The notes beneath the pieces were generated by a model. The model saw nothing but the letters and a program-made list of their open reading frames with translations. It searched no databases and was not told the DNA's origin. The position numbers were made by a program, and so were the translations under genes. Shown here in pieces: positions 1-10,970 of a stretch of DNA of 64,000 nt (its first letter is position 1; the number at the start of each line of letters is the position of its first letter). Origin of the DNA: Bacillota bacterium (GTDB taxonomy: Bacteria > Bacillota > UBA4882 > UBA10575); the NCBI GenBank assembly GCA_012727895.1, contig JAAYGG010000089.1, positions 1-64,000 on the forward strand, read 5' to 3'.

Positions 1-50
1 AGTATAAACAGAAGCATCAGCTTTGGCCTTAATTTTAGCCTGTTTAGCAT
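1..50 (-). CDS. 5' end of a membrane sensor-like protein (partial)
   Basis: Read on the minus strand, an ATG at 50 is preceded by a good ribosome binding site (GGGAGG, eight bases away) and opens a frame that runs off the window edge. The 16 visible residues begin MLNRLKLRPKLMLLFI: a basic stretch leading into a hydrophobic helix, the usual start of methyl-accepting chemotaxis proteins and sensor kinases. That family assignment is inference from very few residues. The gene is divergent from homoserine dehydrogenase, and a possible sigma-D-type promoter lies upstream (110-137). Confidence 0.45.
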   Translation of the reverse strand, partial: MLNRLKLRPKLMLLFI

Positions 51-109
51 GGTAACGCCTCCCTGTTTTTGGCAATAGTTCCCTTCTAAAAAAGTTTTGG
101 GTAATAGAA

Positions 110-137
110 TTATCGATGGTTCTTCTCTAATACTTTA
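110..137 (-). promoter_or_regulatory. Possible sigma-D (sigma-28) type promoter of the divergent sensor gene
   Basis: On the minus strand TAAA (137-134) is followed after 16 bases by ATCGATAA (117-110). The flagellar/chemotaxis sigma factor of Firmicutes recognises TAAA-N15-GCCGATAT, so six of eight bases of the -10 element fit. It lies about 60 bases before the ATG at 50. The match fits a chemotaxis receptor but is short enough to occur by chance. Confidence 0.3.
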
Positions 138-228
138 GTAAATTAGACCTTAAATTTAATAAAGATCGGCTGCCGGGCGATAATTTCCCGGCCATGGGCG
201 GGGAGAAGGTTTTGCAACAGAAGGATAA

Positions 229-257
229 TTGACTTTTCACCTTTGCCATGCTATACT
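229..257 (+). promoter_or_regulatory. Sigma-A promoter of the homoserine dehydrogenase gene
   Basis: TTGACT (229-234), a 17-base spacer and TATACT (252-257) form a strong vegetative promoter. Because it covers the upstream in-frame TTG at 243, translation must begin further down, at the ATG at 321. An imperfect GC-rich hairpin (about 172-188) lies just upstream; the rest of 138-228 shows nothing recognisable. Confidence 0.75.
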
Positions 258-320
258 AACATAAGCTATTTTGGATATTTCTTTCTTTTCGAAAAAATTT
301 ATGGGAAAGAGCTGATAGGG

Positions 321-1631
321 ATGGAGCAGCCGGTAATCAATATTGGTATTATGGGTGTGGGGAATATTGGTACCGGTGTGGCCAGGATTCTCTTGACCGA
401 AAGAGAGTTGCTTGCCTCCCGCTCCGGGATCCGCTTTAACCTGAAAACCGTGGTGGACACGGACTGGGAGCGGGACCGGGGGGTCGATTTTACCGGCGTA
501 AAGATGGGAACCGATGCGGCGGAGATTATAAACGATCCCGGGATCGATATTGTCATCGAGACCATTGGCGGCTATGAACCGGCATTTACCTATGTCATGC
601 AGGCATTGGCCAACGGGAAACATGTGATCACCGCCAACAAGGCGTTATTGGCCACCAGGGGCCGGGAACTCTTTTCCCAAGCCCGGGCCCACGGGGTCGA
701 CATTCTTTTTGAAGCCAGTGTCGGCGGGGGGATCCCGGTGATCATGGGGTTGCGCGAGGGCCTGGTGGCCAACAGGATCCTCGGTATCTACGGGATTGTC
801 AACGGGACTTCCAACTATATCCTCTCCCGGATGCACCAGGATAATATGGATTTTGCCGAAGCGCTCCGGGAAGCACAGGCGAAAGGGTTTGCCGAAGCCG
901 ATCCCACCCTGGATATCAACGGGGTTGATGCCGCGCATAAATTGGCGATCCTGGCCTCCCTGGCCTTCGGGGGCCTGGTGAATTTTGACAGGATCCCGGT
1001 GGAGGGGATCACCGGGGTGACCCCGCTTGACATTAATTATGCCAAGAGTTTCGGGTATGTCATCAAGCTGCTGGCGATCTGCCGCTTTATCGGGGGAAAA
1101 GCCGATTTGCGGGTGCACCCGACGCTTGTCCCTGAAGAACACCTGCTGGCGGCGGTAAACAATGAGCTTAATGCGGTTTTTATCACCGGCGATTTGGTTG
1201 GCAATACCATGTTTTACGGGCCGGGCGCCGGGCAGGACCCGACAGCCAGCGCTGTGGTGAGCGATATTGTGGATTTGGCCCGGAATATGCTGGCGCGCCC
1301 CCGCGGCGAGTGTTTCTCCTGTCTTTCGATGGACCCGGAGAAGGATGTACCCCTTTTGCCACTGGATGAGGTTACCAACCGTTTTTACCTGCGCCTGTAT
1401 ACTTTGGACCAACCGGGAATTCTTGCCAGGATCTCCGGGGTGCTTGGTGAGAACAAAATCTCCATCTCTTCCGTGGTGCAACTGGAAACCCATGGGGAAA
1501 AGGATTTTGTCCCGATTGTCCTTTTGACCCACGAAGCACCGGAACACGCTTTGAACAAGGCGCTCATGCAGTTGCGAGAGTTTGCTTTTATCCGCCCCGA
1601 TATCCTCCGGCTCAGGCTTTTCCACGCCTGA
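321..1631 (+). CDS. hom: Homoserine dehydrogenase with C-terminal ACT domain
   Basis: Reduces aspartate semialdehyde to homoserine with NAD(P)H, the branch point to threonine and methionine. The 436-residue product has an N-terminal Rossmann motif (GVGNIGTGVA, about residues 12-21), the NKALLA segment, the catalytic-domain signature GIVNGTSNYIL and the ADPTLDINGVDAAHK block. The last 80 residues form an ACT domain (TLDQPGILARISGVL) that normally senses threonine. The ATG at 321 was chosen because the TTG at 243 sits inside the promoter. Length is normal for the family. It is the only threonine gene here. Aspartate semialdehyde is also a proposed substrate of the homocysteine cluster at 47.8-50.1 kb. 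Confidence 0.95.
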   Translation: MEQPVINIGIMGVGNIGTGVARILLTERELLASRSGIRFNLKTVVDTDWERDRGVDFTGVKMGTDAAEIINDPGIDIVIETIGGYEPAFTYVMQALANGKHVITANKALLATRGRELFSQARAHGVDILFEASVGGGIPVIMGLREGLVANRILGIYGIVNGTSNYILSRMHQDNMDFAEALREAQAKGFAEADPTLDINGVDAAHKLAILASLAFGGLVNFDRIPVEGITGVTPLDINYAKSFGYVIKLLAICRFIGGKADLRVHPTLVPEEHLLAAVNNELNAVFITGDLVGNTMFYGPGAGQDPTASAVVSDIVDLARNMLARPRGECFSCLSMDPEKDVPLLPLDEVTNRFYLRLYTLDQPGILARISGVLGENKISISSVVQLETHGEKDFVPIVLLTHEAPEHALNKALMQLREFAFIRPDILRLRLFHA

Positions 1632-1682
1632 GGAAAGAAAGGGTTTACGGATGGAGATATTATAAAAAAGGAGGCTCTGGCT

Positions 1683-1904
1683 ATGAAAGAGCAAGTTGAA
1701 AAGGTCTTGGAACAGATCCGCCCCGCCCTACAGGCTGACGGGGGCGATGTCCAACTGGTTGCTGTTACGGAAGACGGGGTTGTGCAGGTCCGGCTCAAAG
1801 GGGCCTGCGCCGGTTGTCCCATGGCGACGCTGACGTTGAAAAACGGGATTGAACGGCGTCTACGGGAGGAGATACCGGAGGTAAAAAGAGTAGAGGCTGT
1901 TTAA
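1683..1904 (+). CDS. NifU-like iron-sulfur cluster scaffold (Nfu domain)
   Basis: A 73-residue stand-alone Nfu domain, proposed to carry and hand over Fe-S clusters in the cytoplasm. The diagnostic CxxC is in GACAGCPMATLTLK (about residues 39-52), within the usual N-terminal helix and central beta sheet (ALQADGGDVQLV). A strong AAAGGAGG site precedes the ATG. It follows hom by about 50 bases, is probably co-transcribed with it, and is closed by the terminator at 1919-1947. The full-length NifU domains (IscU-like, ferredoxin-like) are absent, as is usual in Firmicutes. Confidence 0.92.
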   Translation: MKEQVEKVLEQIRPALQADGGDVQLVAVTEDGVVQVRLKGACAGCPMATLTLKNGIERRLREEIPEVKRVEAV

Positions 1905-1918
1905 TGGCAGTAGATTCG

Positions 1919-1947
1919 AAAAAGCGCCGCAAAGCGGCGCTTTTTTT
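1919..1947 (+). terminator. Intrinsic terminator after the Nfu gene
   Basis: A perfect stem (AAAAAGCGCCGC with GCGGCGCTTTTT, three-base loop) followed by seven T residues. Confidence 0.92.
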
Positions 1948-2085
1948 ATGGTTAAGGGTAAAAAAGCCCGTCTAGAAAAAGTATGTTGACACAGGAGCTT
2001 TCCAGTGAAAATTCTATATACTGTTATAGGATGCTTAAGACGCCTCCCAATCCAGGAACGTTAAGCAAAGGAGGGAAGTAAGCCC

Positions 2086-2181
2086 ATGGCAGAAGGCATG
2101 AGCATTTTGGGGTCGAGGGATTCTCTTTCCTTATGCCTCTTCATCATCTTGATTCTGTGCTTGTGTGGCAATAGGTTTTAG
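2086..2181 (+). CDS. 31-residue single-pass membrane peptide with cysteines
   Basis: A very small gene with a strong ribosome binding site (AAAGGAGGGA, about 10 bases before the ATG). The peptide has a polar start (MAEGMSILGSRDS), one hydrophobic segment with three cysteines (LCLFIILILCLCG) and a short NRF tail. It has its own intrinsic terminator (2207-2235) and follows another terminator, so it forms a separate transcription unit. TTGACA at 1986 is a -35 candidate, but no well-spaced -10 was found, so a promoter for another sigma factor is possible. Short leucine- and cysteine-rich peptides of this form are common in clostridia and some are spore-associated; the function here is unknown. 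Confidence 0.6.
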   Translation: MAEGMSILGSRDSLSLCLFIILILCLCGNRF

Positions 2182-2206
2182 GCCAGGGACAGCCAGGTAG
2201 AGGCAG

Positions 2207-2235
2207 AAAACCCCGGATTTTCCGGGGTTTTTTTT
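2207..2235 (+). terminator. Intrinsic terminator after the 31-residue peptide gene
   Basis: Stem AAAACCCCGGA / TCCGGGGTTTT with a three-base loop, followed by a T run. Confidence 0.92.
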
Positions 2236-2371
2236 ATACCGGCCTGCAGGGAGACTGCACCGTATGCCGCGGGCTTTTGGACGGGAAAATTTGTCCTTTC
2301 CGGGCAGGAGTTTTCTCCTGGATTGCCGAAATGAACTGAAAATTGTGGCTAAATTCATTGAGGTGAAGACG

Positions 2372-3298
2372 ATGAAGGTGAAGATTATCCTTAACCCCCG
2401 GGCCGGGAGAGGGAAAGCGGCTAAACTCAAGGCAAAGATCTTGGCTGAATTGGCCAACTACGGCTACCGTTCCCATTTGGAGGAGACGCAATGGCACGGC
2501 CATGCCATAGAAATTGCGAAGAAGGCCGTGGAATCCGGGTATGACTTGGTGATTGCCGCCGGTGGCGACGGCACGGTTAACCAGGTGGTTAACGGGATGA
2601 CCGGCAGCAAGGTTCCGCTTGGTGTTTTGAGCGCCGGTACAGGCAATGATTTTGCCGCCATGATCGGGATGCCCGCTGATCCGGCGGCTGCGATCCGGCA
2701 AATTATCGAAGGAGAAACCAGGTGGGTGGACCTTTGCCGCCTTAATGACAGGTATTTTATTTCTTCGGTGGGCGCCGGGTTTGACGGGCGGGTGGCATAT
2801 ACCGCAAACCAGGGGATACGCTTTGTCCGGGGAATGCCTGCCTATCTTTTGGCAGTGATAAAAACCCTCTTTTCTTTCCGGCTTCACCGGGTGAAAATGG
2901 TTGCCGACGGGAAAGAACGGGAGTATAAAGCCTTGTTATTCGCGGTCACCAACTCCAGCACCTACGGCGGGGGGATAAAAATAACCCCGGATGCCAGGAT
3001 TGATGATGGTTTATTCGACATTTGCGTGGTGAAAGAGGTTACTCCCTTGGAGGTCCTTTGGTTCCTGCCGTTGGCCATTAAAGGCGAGCACGGCCGGTTG
3101 CAGGATAAAGTTGGGTTTTTCCGTGGGCGGGAAATCTATCTGGAGAGTATGACCCCGCTCTTCTACCAGATTGACGGGGAGGTTTTCCAGGATACTGTTT
3201 TCCGGTTTTCAATGATTCCCGGAGGGTTCCCGATCCGGGGGGCGGTTTTTGCGCCCTCCGTTAGGCATGAGGAAGTTGCAACGGTAAAGGAGGCTTAA
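2372..3298 (+). CDS. Diacylglycerol/lipid kinase (DgkB/YegS family)
   Basis: A soluble lipid kinase of 308 residues, probably phosphorylating diacylglycerol to phosphatidate so that it re-enters phospholipid synthesis. The diagnostic DAGK catalytic motifs are present: NPRAGRGKA near the N-terminus, GGDGTVNQVVNGM (about residues 64-76) and SAGTGNDFA. The ATG at 2372, with GAGGTGA nine bases upstream, is preferred to the ATG at 2264, which would add 36 residues unlike the family. It ends two bases before plsY, whose binding site lies inside this gene's end, so the pair forms a phospholipid operon. Confidence 0.9.
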   Translation: MKVKIILNPRAGRGKAAKLKAKILAELANYGYRSHLEETQWHGHAIEIAKKAVESGYDLVIAAGGDGTVNQVVNGMTGSKVPLGVLSAGTGNDFAAMIGMPADPAAAIRQIIEGETRWVDLCRLNDRYFISSVGAGFDGRVAYTANQGIRFVRGMPAYLLAVIKTLFSFRLHRVKMVADGKEREYKALLFAVTNSSTYGGGIKITPDARIDDGLFDICVVKEVTPLEVLWFLPLAIKGEHGRLQDKVGFFRGREIYLESMTPLFYQIDGEVFQDTVFRFSMIPGGFPIRGAVFAPSVRHEEVATVKEA

Positions 3299-3300
3299 GA

Positions 3301-3885
3301 ATGGAATCTCTATCAGTAATGGCTTTAGCGCTCATGGGGATCGCTTCCTATTTAATCGGGGCTATTCCCACCGGGGTCCTGGTGGGAAAAGGGTTGCGGG
3401 GGATCAACCTCCAAAAAGTGGGGAGCGGTAATATCGGAGCCGCCAACGCCTTTGATACATTGGGTATCGGCCCGGCATTGCTGGTTTTTGCCGGGGATTT
3501 TGGCAAGGGGTTGCTGGTTTTGGTTCTCACGCGGGTATTGGGCTTCCCGCGGGAAGTGGAATTGTGGATGGGTTTTCTGGCGGTAACAGGCCACATATTC
3601 CCCATTTACTTGCGTTTCCGGGGTGGTAAAGGCCTGGCTACCGGCTTGGCGGTGGCCTTATGGGGAGCGCCCCTCGCGGTCTTGGCCTTTATCCACTTCT
3701 GGGCGGTGGTTTTCCTTCCTACCCGCTATATGCCGCTCGCTTCGTTTACCGGGGTTTTGGCAGTGGCGGTTTATGCCGGTATTGCCGGCATCCCCGCCGG
3801 GGTTTGTCTCGCCTTGTTAATCGCCGCCAGGCATTTCCCGGAGACCTGGGATTATCTGAAAAAGAAATTCTCCCGGGGCGGGTAA
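3301..3885 (+). CDS. plsY: Acyl-phosphate:glycerol-3-phosphate acyltransferase
   Basis: Integral membrane enzyme that transfers an acyl group from acyl-phosphate to glycerol-3-phosphate, the first step of phosphatidate synthesis. The 194-residue product has about five hydrophobic helices and the PlsY signatures GSGNIGAANA (substrate loop) and HIFPIYLRFRGGKGLAT. The ribosome binding site (AAAGGAGG) overlaps the end of the lipid kinase gene, so the two are translated together. The following gene is on the opposite strand. Confidence 0.95.
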   Translation: MESLSVMALALMGIASYLIGAIPTGVLVGKGLRGINLQKVGSGNIGAANAFDTLGIGPALLVFAGDFGKGLLVLVLTRVLGFPREVELWMGFLAVTGHIFPIYLRFRGGKGLATGLAVALWGAPLAVLAFIHFWAVVFLPTRYMPLASFTGVLAVAVYAGIAGIPAGVCLALLIAARHFPETWDYLKKKFSRGG

Positions 3886-3909
3886 GAAAGGAAAGAAGGG
3901 CGGGGAGGA

Positions 3910-4371
3910 TCAAAGAAGCCCCGGAAACCCCGTCTGGCGTAAAGCTTCATAAAGAACAACCGCCACAGAGTTGGCGAGGTTCAGGGAACGGGCCCCGGTG
4001 ATCATGGGGATCCGCAGGTTCTGCCCGGGGTTGAGGGAGAGGATCTCCGGGGGCAGTCCCCGCGTTTCCGGGCCAAAGACCAAGAAATCATGGGGTTGGA
4101 AAGCCACTTCATGGTAGGGTCTTTGGCCTTTGGTGGTAAAAAAGAACCAGCGGGCCCCGGGATGAGCAGAAAGCAACTCCTGGAAATCCAGGTACCGCCG
4201 GAGGGAAACCAGGGGCCAGTAATCGAGGCCGGCACGGCGCAGGTGCTTGTCATCAAGGAAGAAACCCAAAGGTTCGACCAGGTGCAGGCTGCTGCCGGTG
4301 GCGGCGCAGAGACGGGCGATGTTCCCTGTATTCTGCGGGATCTCCGGCTGGTAGAGGACAACGTTGAACAT
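3910..4371 (-). CDS. trmL: tRNA (cytidine/uridine-34 2'-O)-methyltransferase
   Basis: A SPOUT-class enzyme of 153 residues that methylates the ribose of the wobble nucleotide in leucine tRNAs. It starts with the family pattern VVLYQPEIPQNTGNIARLCA and contains the trefoil-knot SAM-binding motifs (LVFGPETRGLP and LRIPM, then SLNLANSVAVVLYEAL). Length is typical. It stands alone on the minus strand, converging with plsY and diverging from folC. Confidence 0.95.
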   Translation of the reverse strand: MFNVVLYQPEIPQNTGNIARLCAATGSSLHLVEPLGFFLDDKHLRRAGLDYWPLVSLRRYLDFQELLSAHPGARWFFFTTKGQRPYHEVAFQPHDFLVFGPETRGLPPEILSLNPGQNLRIPMITGARSLNLANSVAVVLYEALRQTGFPGLL

Positions 4372-4543
4372 GGCGATTTACCCCTTTGTTCCTTTGTTTG
4401 CTTTCTCTTTTTGCTTTTCTTTACAATAACAATATTGCTTTTGCCGGACGCAGGCACGCGAAAGAATAAAGACAATCTTTTATTCTCCATTTTCCCTCAT
4501 TTCCCTTTGGCGGGGAAAAAGAGAATGGCGGGTGGAGAGGTTT

Positions 4544-5854
4544 ATGACTTACGAAGAGGCCTTGCAGTATATCTACGAACGCTCCTCATTCCGGATTAAA
4601 CTTGGGTTGGAACGCATGCATTATCTCCTGGAGAAACTCGGCGACCCCCACCGCCGGTTCCCGGTGGTGCATATTGCCGGGACCAACGGGAAAGGTTCCA
4701 CCACCGTAATGCTGAGTACGGTTTTGAAAAAAGCCGGCTATAAAGTGGGGCGGTATACCTCGCCGCACTTAAGTTCATATTCTGAACGGATCATGGTTGC
4801 TGAAAAGAGCATTCCCCCGGAAAGCCTTGCTGCGCTGGTAGCCCGGGTTAAGCCGGTGGTGGAGGCGGCGGACGGGCACCCGGAGATCGGCCCCGCCACT
4901 TTTTTTGAGTTCGGGACCCTGCTGGCTTTCTCTTTTTTTGCCGGGGAAGAAGTGGATATAGCCGTTGTTGAGGTGGGCATGGGGGGGAGACTCGACGCCA
5001 CCAACGTGGTGGACCCCCTGGTCTGTGCGATCACCCCGATTGGCCTGGAACACCGGGAGTACCTGGGGGAGACCCTGGAGGCGATTGCCCGGGAGAAGGC
5101 GGGTATTATCAAAGCGAAACGGCCGGTGGTAACCGGTCTGCAGGAACCCGGGGCCCTGCAGGTATTGGCCGGGGCCGCCGCCCGGGCCGGCGCCCCCCTT
5201 TACCGTGTGGGCAAGGAGATCCGTTTCCGGCTGGAAAGGGCTGATCTCTCCGGGACATATTTGGAACTGCAATGGAAAGAGGAACCGCCGTTGCGGGTAC
5301 GGGTAAATCTTCTCGGCTCACACCAGGCGGCCAACGCCGCCCTTGTTTATGGGGTTTTGCATTTGCTGCGGGAGGAAGGTTTCCCATGGCGCCGGGAAGA
5401 TCTGATCGCCGGGTTGAATGAGGTGCAATGGCCGGGGCGCCTGGAGCTAATCCCGGGGAACCCCTCCTTCTTACTGGACGGGGCCCATAACCCCCACGCC
5501 TGCCGGGTGCTGGTACAGAGCCTCGAAGAGCTCTTCCCCCGGGCAATGCTCACGGCGGTCATTGGCGTGCAGGAGAACCGGCCGGTGGAAGAGATAGCCG
5601 GGATCCTCGCGCCCAAGGTCCGCAAGGTCTTTGCCACCCGGATTCCCCATCCCAATACAGCCCTGCCCGCACGGATTGGTACGGCCTTTCGCCGTTATGG
5701 CATTGACGCGGTGGAAGTCGACGATCCGCTGCAGGCGGTGGGTTTGGCCGGGGAAGCGAACCTGGCCGCCGGCACGAACCTGCCGGTTTTGTTTACCGGC
5801 TCCTTTTACCTGCTGGGCGAGGTCCGCCCTTACCTCTTGAACGGGCGGCGCTAG
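4544..5854 (+). CDS. folC: Bifunctional folylpolyglutamate/dihydrofolate synthase
   Basis: ATP-dependent ligase that adds glutamate to folates (and possibly to dihydropteroate). The 436-residue product contains the Mur-ligase P-loop [15 protein letters not shown], the [14 protein letters not shown] block and the C-terminal-domain motif [12 protein letters not shown]. The ATG at 4544 gives the usual [10 protein letters not shown] start and uses GGTGGAG as its binding site; a GTG at 4532 is an alternative that would lie in that site. The neighbours are not folate genes. Confidence 0.93.
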   Translation: MTYEEALQYIYERSSFRIKLGLERMHYLLEKLGDPHRRFPVVHIAGTNGKGSTTVMLSTVLKKAGYKVGRYTSPHLSSYSERIMVAEKSIPPESLAALVARVKPVVEAADGHPEIGPATFFEFGTLLAFSFFAGEEVDIAVVEVGMGGRLDATNVVDPLVCAITPIGLEHREYLGETLEAIAREKAGIIKAKRPVVTGLQEPGALQVLAGAAARAGAPLYRVGKEIRFRLERADLSGTYLELQWKEEPPLRVRVNLLGSHQAANAALVYGVLHLLREEGFPWRREDLIAGLNEVQWPGRLELIPGNPSFLLDGAHNPHACRVLVQSLEELFPRAMLTAVIGVQENRPVEEIAGILAPKVRKVFATRIPHPNTALPARIGTAFRRYGIDAVEVDDPLQAVGLAGEANLAAGTNLPVLFTGSFYLLGEVRPYLLNGRR

Positions 5855-5891
5855 CGGTCCCGTGTTTTCCGGAAAATTTCCGGCCAAACTA

Positions 5892-5920
5892 TTGCCAGGA
5901 AAACCGGATCATGATATACT
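5892..5920 (+). promoter_or_regulatory. Sigma-A promoter of rpsB-tsf
   Basis: TTGCCA (5892-5897), 17-base spacer, TATACT (5915-5920). It is followed by a leader of about 110 bases before rpsB. Leaders of rpsB often bind S2 for feedback control; no specific fold is claimed here. Confidence 0.75.
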
Positions 5921-6038
5921 TGAAGAGTATGTTTTTTCATTACACACGTTTTCGGATCCGGCGCCCGGGTGCCCTGAAAAGGGTGGGTGCGGAGATGAAG
6001 AAAGCGGAGGCATTAACCAGAGGGAAGGAGGTGACCAC

Positions 6039-6875
6039 ATGGCAGTTATTTCGATGAAGCAGTTACTCGAAGCCGGGGTGCATTTTGGTCACCAGACCAG
6101 GCGTTGGAACCCGAAGATGGCTCCTTATATCTTCGCCGAACGCAATGGGATCTACATCATCGACCTGCAGAAAACCGTAAAAATGGTGGAAGAAGCCTAC
6201 CATTTTGTACGGAATTTGGCGGCTGAAGGCGGCACCATCCTCTTTGTCGGCACCAAAAAGCAGGCGCAGGATGCCATCCGTGAGGAAGCTACCAGGTGCG
6301 GGATGTTCTATGTCTGCCACCGGTGGCTGGGCGGGATGTTAACCAACTTTGCGACTATCCGCTCCCGGGTGGAAAGGCTGAAGAAGATTGAAAAAATGGC
6401 CGAAGACGGCTCGTTTGCTCTGCTTCCGAAAAAAGAGGTCTTGCAGTTGGAGAAGGAGCGGGCCCGCCTGGAGAAGTTTTTGAGCGGGGTCAAGGATATG
6501 AACCGGCTGCCTGATGCGATCTTTGTGGTGGATCCGCGGAAGGAACGGATCGCAGTGGCGGAAGGAAGAAAGCTGGGGATCCCCATCATCGCCATTGTCG
6601 ATACCAACTGTGACCCCGATGAAATCGATTATGTTATCCCTGGGAACGATGATGCGATTAGGGCAGTCCGGCTCTTGTCCGGGAAGATTGCCGACGCTGT
6701 GATTGAGGGACGCCAGGGAGAGCAAACAGCCGATGCGGAGACCGCTCCGGCAGACAAGGCGGAAGCGGACGAAGTTATCGCGGAGGCCGAAACAGCGGTT
6801 GAATTCGAGGAACCGGCCGCCGAAGAGGAACCGGCTGCCGGGGAAGAACCGGAAGAAACCGCCGCTGCGAAGTGA
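6039..6875 (+). CDS. rpsB: 30S ribosomal protein S2
   Basis: Ribosomal protein S2, late-assembling on the 30S head-body junction. The start [20 protein letters not shown] is canonical and AAGGAGGTGACC precedes the ATG. The protein has 278 residues; the last 45 or so are an alanine/glutamate-rich acidic tail (repeats of EEPAA type) beyond the S2 fold, a common variable extension. It is followed by tsf, the near-universal partner. Confidence 0.97.
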   Translation: MAVISMKQLLEAGVHFGHQTRRWNPKMAPYIFAERNGIYIIDLQKTVKMVEEAYHFVRNLAAEGGTILFVGTKKQAQDAIREEATRCGMFYVCHRWLGGMLTNFATIRSRVERLKKIEKMAEDGSFALLPKKEVLQLEKERARLEKFLSGVKDMNRLPDAIFVVDPRKERIAVAEGRKLGIPIIAIVDTNCDPDEIDYVIPGNDDAIRAVRLLSGKIADAVIEGRQGEQTADAETAPADKAEADEVIAEAETAVEFEEPAAEEEPAAGEEPEETAAAK

Positions 6876-6977
6876 AAGATTAATTAAGAAGGACGGCGCC
6901 GTGAGCAATTCGCGGCCCTCCTTTTATCAAATGCATTTTTTCCGTGGGCAAGTTAATTTCTTAAAGGAGGGAGACGA

Positions 6978-9316
<2,339 letters not shown>

Positions 9317-9321
9317 GCTTA

Positions 9322-10065
9322 TTGGGCGAGACAGAAATTTCTGGCGGGCGGCTCCCCCGGCATATAGCCATCATTATGGATGGCAACGGGCGCTGGGCGG
9401 AACAGCGGGGGTTGCCCAGAACCGCCGGGCACCAGGCAGGAGTCAAACGGGCGCGGGAAATTATTGAGGAATGCGGCCGCCTGGGTGTAAAGATTGTGAC
9501 TTTATACGTGTTTTCCACTGAAAACTGGCGGCGGCCGCCGGAAGAGGTCTCATTTTTAATGGGGCTCCTGGAGAATTCCCTCCTGAACGAGGTGGAGGTG
9601 ATGCACCGGCGGGGGGCAAAAGTCCGCTTTCTCGGTCTTAGGGAAGGGCTAAGCCCGCAATTGCTCGCCAAGATGAAGGCGGCGGAAGAGAAAACAGCCG
9701 GCAATACCCGTATGCTTGTGAATTTGGCCATCAATTACGGCGGCCGCGCTGAACTGGTCGAGGCCATGCGACGGGCCGTGGCGGAGCATGGCGAGGCTTT
9801 AAAAGCCGGGTTCGATGAGTCCCTGGTGGAGAAGTACCTTTTCACCGCCGGGCAGCCCGAGCCGGACTTAGTGATTAGAACCAGCGGGGAGCAGAGGATC
9901 AGCAATTTTCTCCTCTGGCAGATTGCCTATGCCGAACTCTATTTCACCCCTGTGCTCTGGCCGGATTTTGACCGTGCGGAACTGGCGAAAGCCATCGCCG
10001 AATACCAGCGCCGGCGGAGACGGTTCGGCGGGGTTGAAGGTGTTGAAAGTAAGGAGAACAAATGA
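9322..10065 (+). CDS. uppS: Undecaprenyl diphosphate synthase (cis-prenyltransferase)
   Basis: Condenses farnesyl diphosphate with eight isopentenyl diphosphates to make the lipid carrier for cell-wall synthesis. Motifs: HIAIIMDGNGRWAEQRG (catalytic Asp and substrate loop), LYVFSTENWRRP, and the C-terminal PEPDLVIRTSGEQRISNF. The start is TTG with a GGAGG site. 247 residues is normal. It overlaps cdsA by four bases (ATGA). Confidence 0.96.
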   Translation: MGETEISGGRLPRHIAIIMDGNGRWAEQRGLPRTAGHQAGVKRAREIIEECGRLGVKIVTLYVFSTENWRRPPEEVSFLMGLLENSLLNEVEVMHRRGAKVRFLGLREGLSPQLLAKMKAAEEKTAGNTRMLVNLAINYGGRAELVEAMRRAVAEHGEALKAGFDESLVEKYLFTAGQPEPDLVIRTSGEQRISNFLLWQIAYAELYFTPVLWPDFDRAELAKAIAEYQRRRRRFGGVEGVESKENK

Positions 10066-10880
10066 CGAAAAGGATTATTACAGGCCTAACCGGAGCTGTG
10101 CTCCTTCTGTTTTTAGTGATCAAAGGCGGTCTTTTCTTTGCCGTTGCTGTGGCCATTATCATGACCGCCGGCATTTGGGAGTATTCCCGGTTGACCGGCG
10201 CTTATGGCAGGGAAGCCGATTTTCTCCTCCTGCTCTCACTGAGCCTGCTTTATTTCTTTGGCCGCCTCTTGTCCCTTTATACTGACTGGTTTCCGGGAGA
10301 GGGCTTAATCGGGGTTGCCTTTTTGCTCTGCCTGCTCTTTTCTTTCTTCCCGGCCGCGCAGAAATACAGCCGCAGCACCAGACGGGAGGGGCTTTTGAGC
10401 TTTTTTACAGTCCACCTTTTTGGACTGGTCTATCCCGGGATTTTGTTGACCTATGCCGTTATGATCCGGGCTTTTTCACCACCCCTCGGCACCGAGGTCC
10501 TGCTCCTGGTTTTAGCCGTGGTCTGGCTGAATGATACCGGGGCTTACTTCTCCGGTTTATGGCTGGGCAAAAAGAAGCTGGCGCCCACCATCAGCCCGGG
10601 GAAGACGGTGGAAGGCGCTGTCGGCGGCTTTTTCTCAGGGACAATTGGCGGTCTTCTTTTCGGGGCTTTGATTGGCTTACCCTTCCTTTGGTTACTCGTG
10701 GCGACGCCGGTCTTTTGCATCCTGGGCCAACTGGGGGATCTTTTTGAGTCTTTGCTGAAGCGGGGCGCGGGGGTAAAAGACTCCGGCAACATCCTTCCCG
10801 GGCATGGCGGGATCCTCGACCGTTTTGACAGCCTGCTTTTTGTTTTGCCCATTGCCTATTATTTTCTTAATTTTTTATAA
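10062..10880 (+). CDS. cdsA: Phosphatidate cytidylyltransferase (CDP-diglyceride synthase)
   Basis: Makes CDP-diacylglycerol from CTP and phosphatidate in the membrane, the step after PlsY/PlsC. About eight hydrophobic helices fill the 272 residues, and the family signature with KDSGNILPGHGGILDRFDSL is present near the C-terminus. Translationally coupled to uppS through an ATGA overlap. Confidence 0.95.
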   Translation: MTKRIITGLTGAVLLLFLVIKGGLFFAVAVAIIMTAGIWEYSRLTGAYGREADFLLLLSLSLLYFFGRLLSLYTDWFPGEGLIGVAFLLCLLFSFFPAAQKYSRSTRREGLLSFFTVHLFGLVYPGILLTYAVMIRAFSPPLGTEVLLLVLAVVWLNDTGAYFSGLWLGKKKLAPTISPGKTVEGAVGGFFSGTIGGLLFGALIGLPFLWLLVATPVFCILGQLGDLFESLLKRGAGVKDSGNILPGHGGILDRFDSLLFVLPIAYYFLNFL

Positions 10881-10970
10881 AACAGTTTGCCCGGAATTTT
10901 TCCGGGGAAAGATCTTACTGTGAAACCATGACCGGAAGTACCAGGAGGCAAGGGTGAAGGAGGTGCCGGA

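Noticed and set aside
645-1694. 349-codon minus-strand open frame opposite homoserine dehydrogenase
   Set aside because: Antisense shadow of a high-GC gene: no binding site, no recognisable motif, low-complexity composition.
1986-2022. Normal sigma-A promoter for the 31-residue peptide gene
   Set aside because: TTGACA is present but the nearest TATACT is 25 bases away; no hexamer at 16-18 bases fits.
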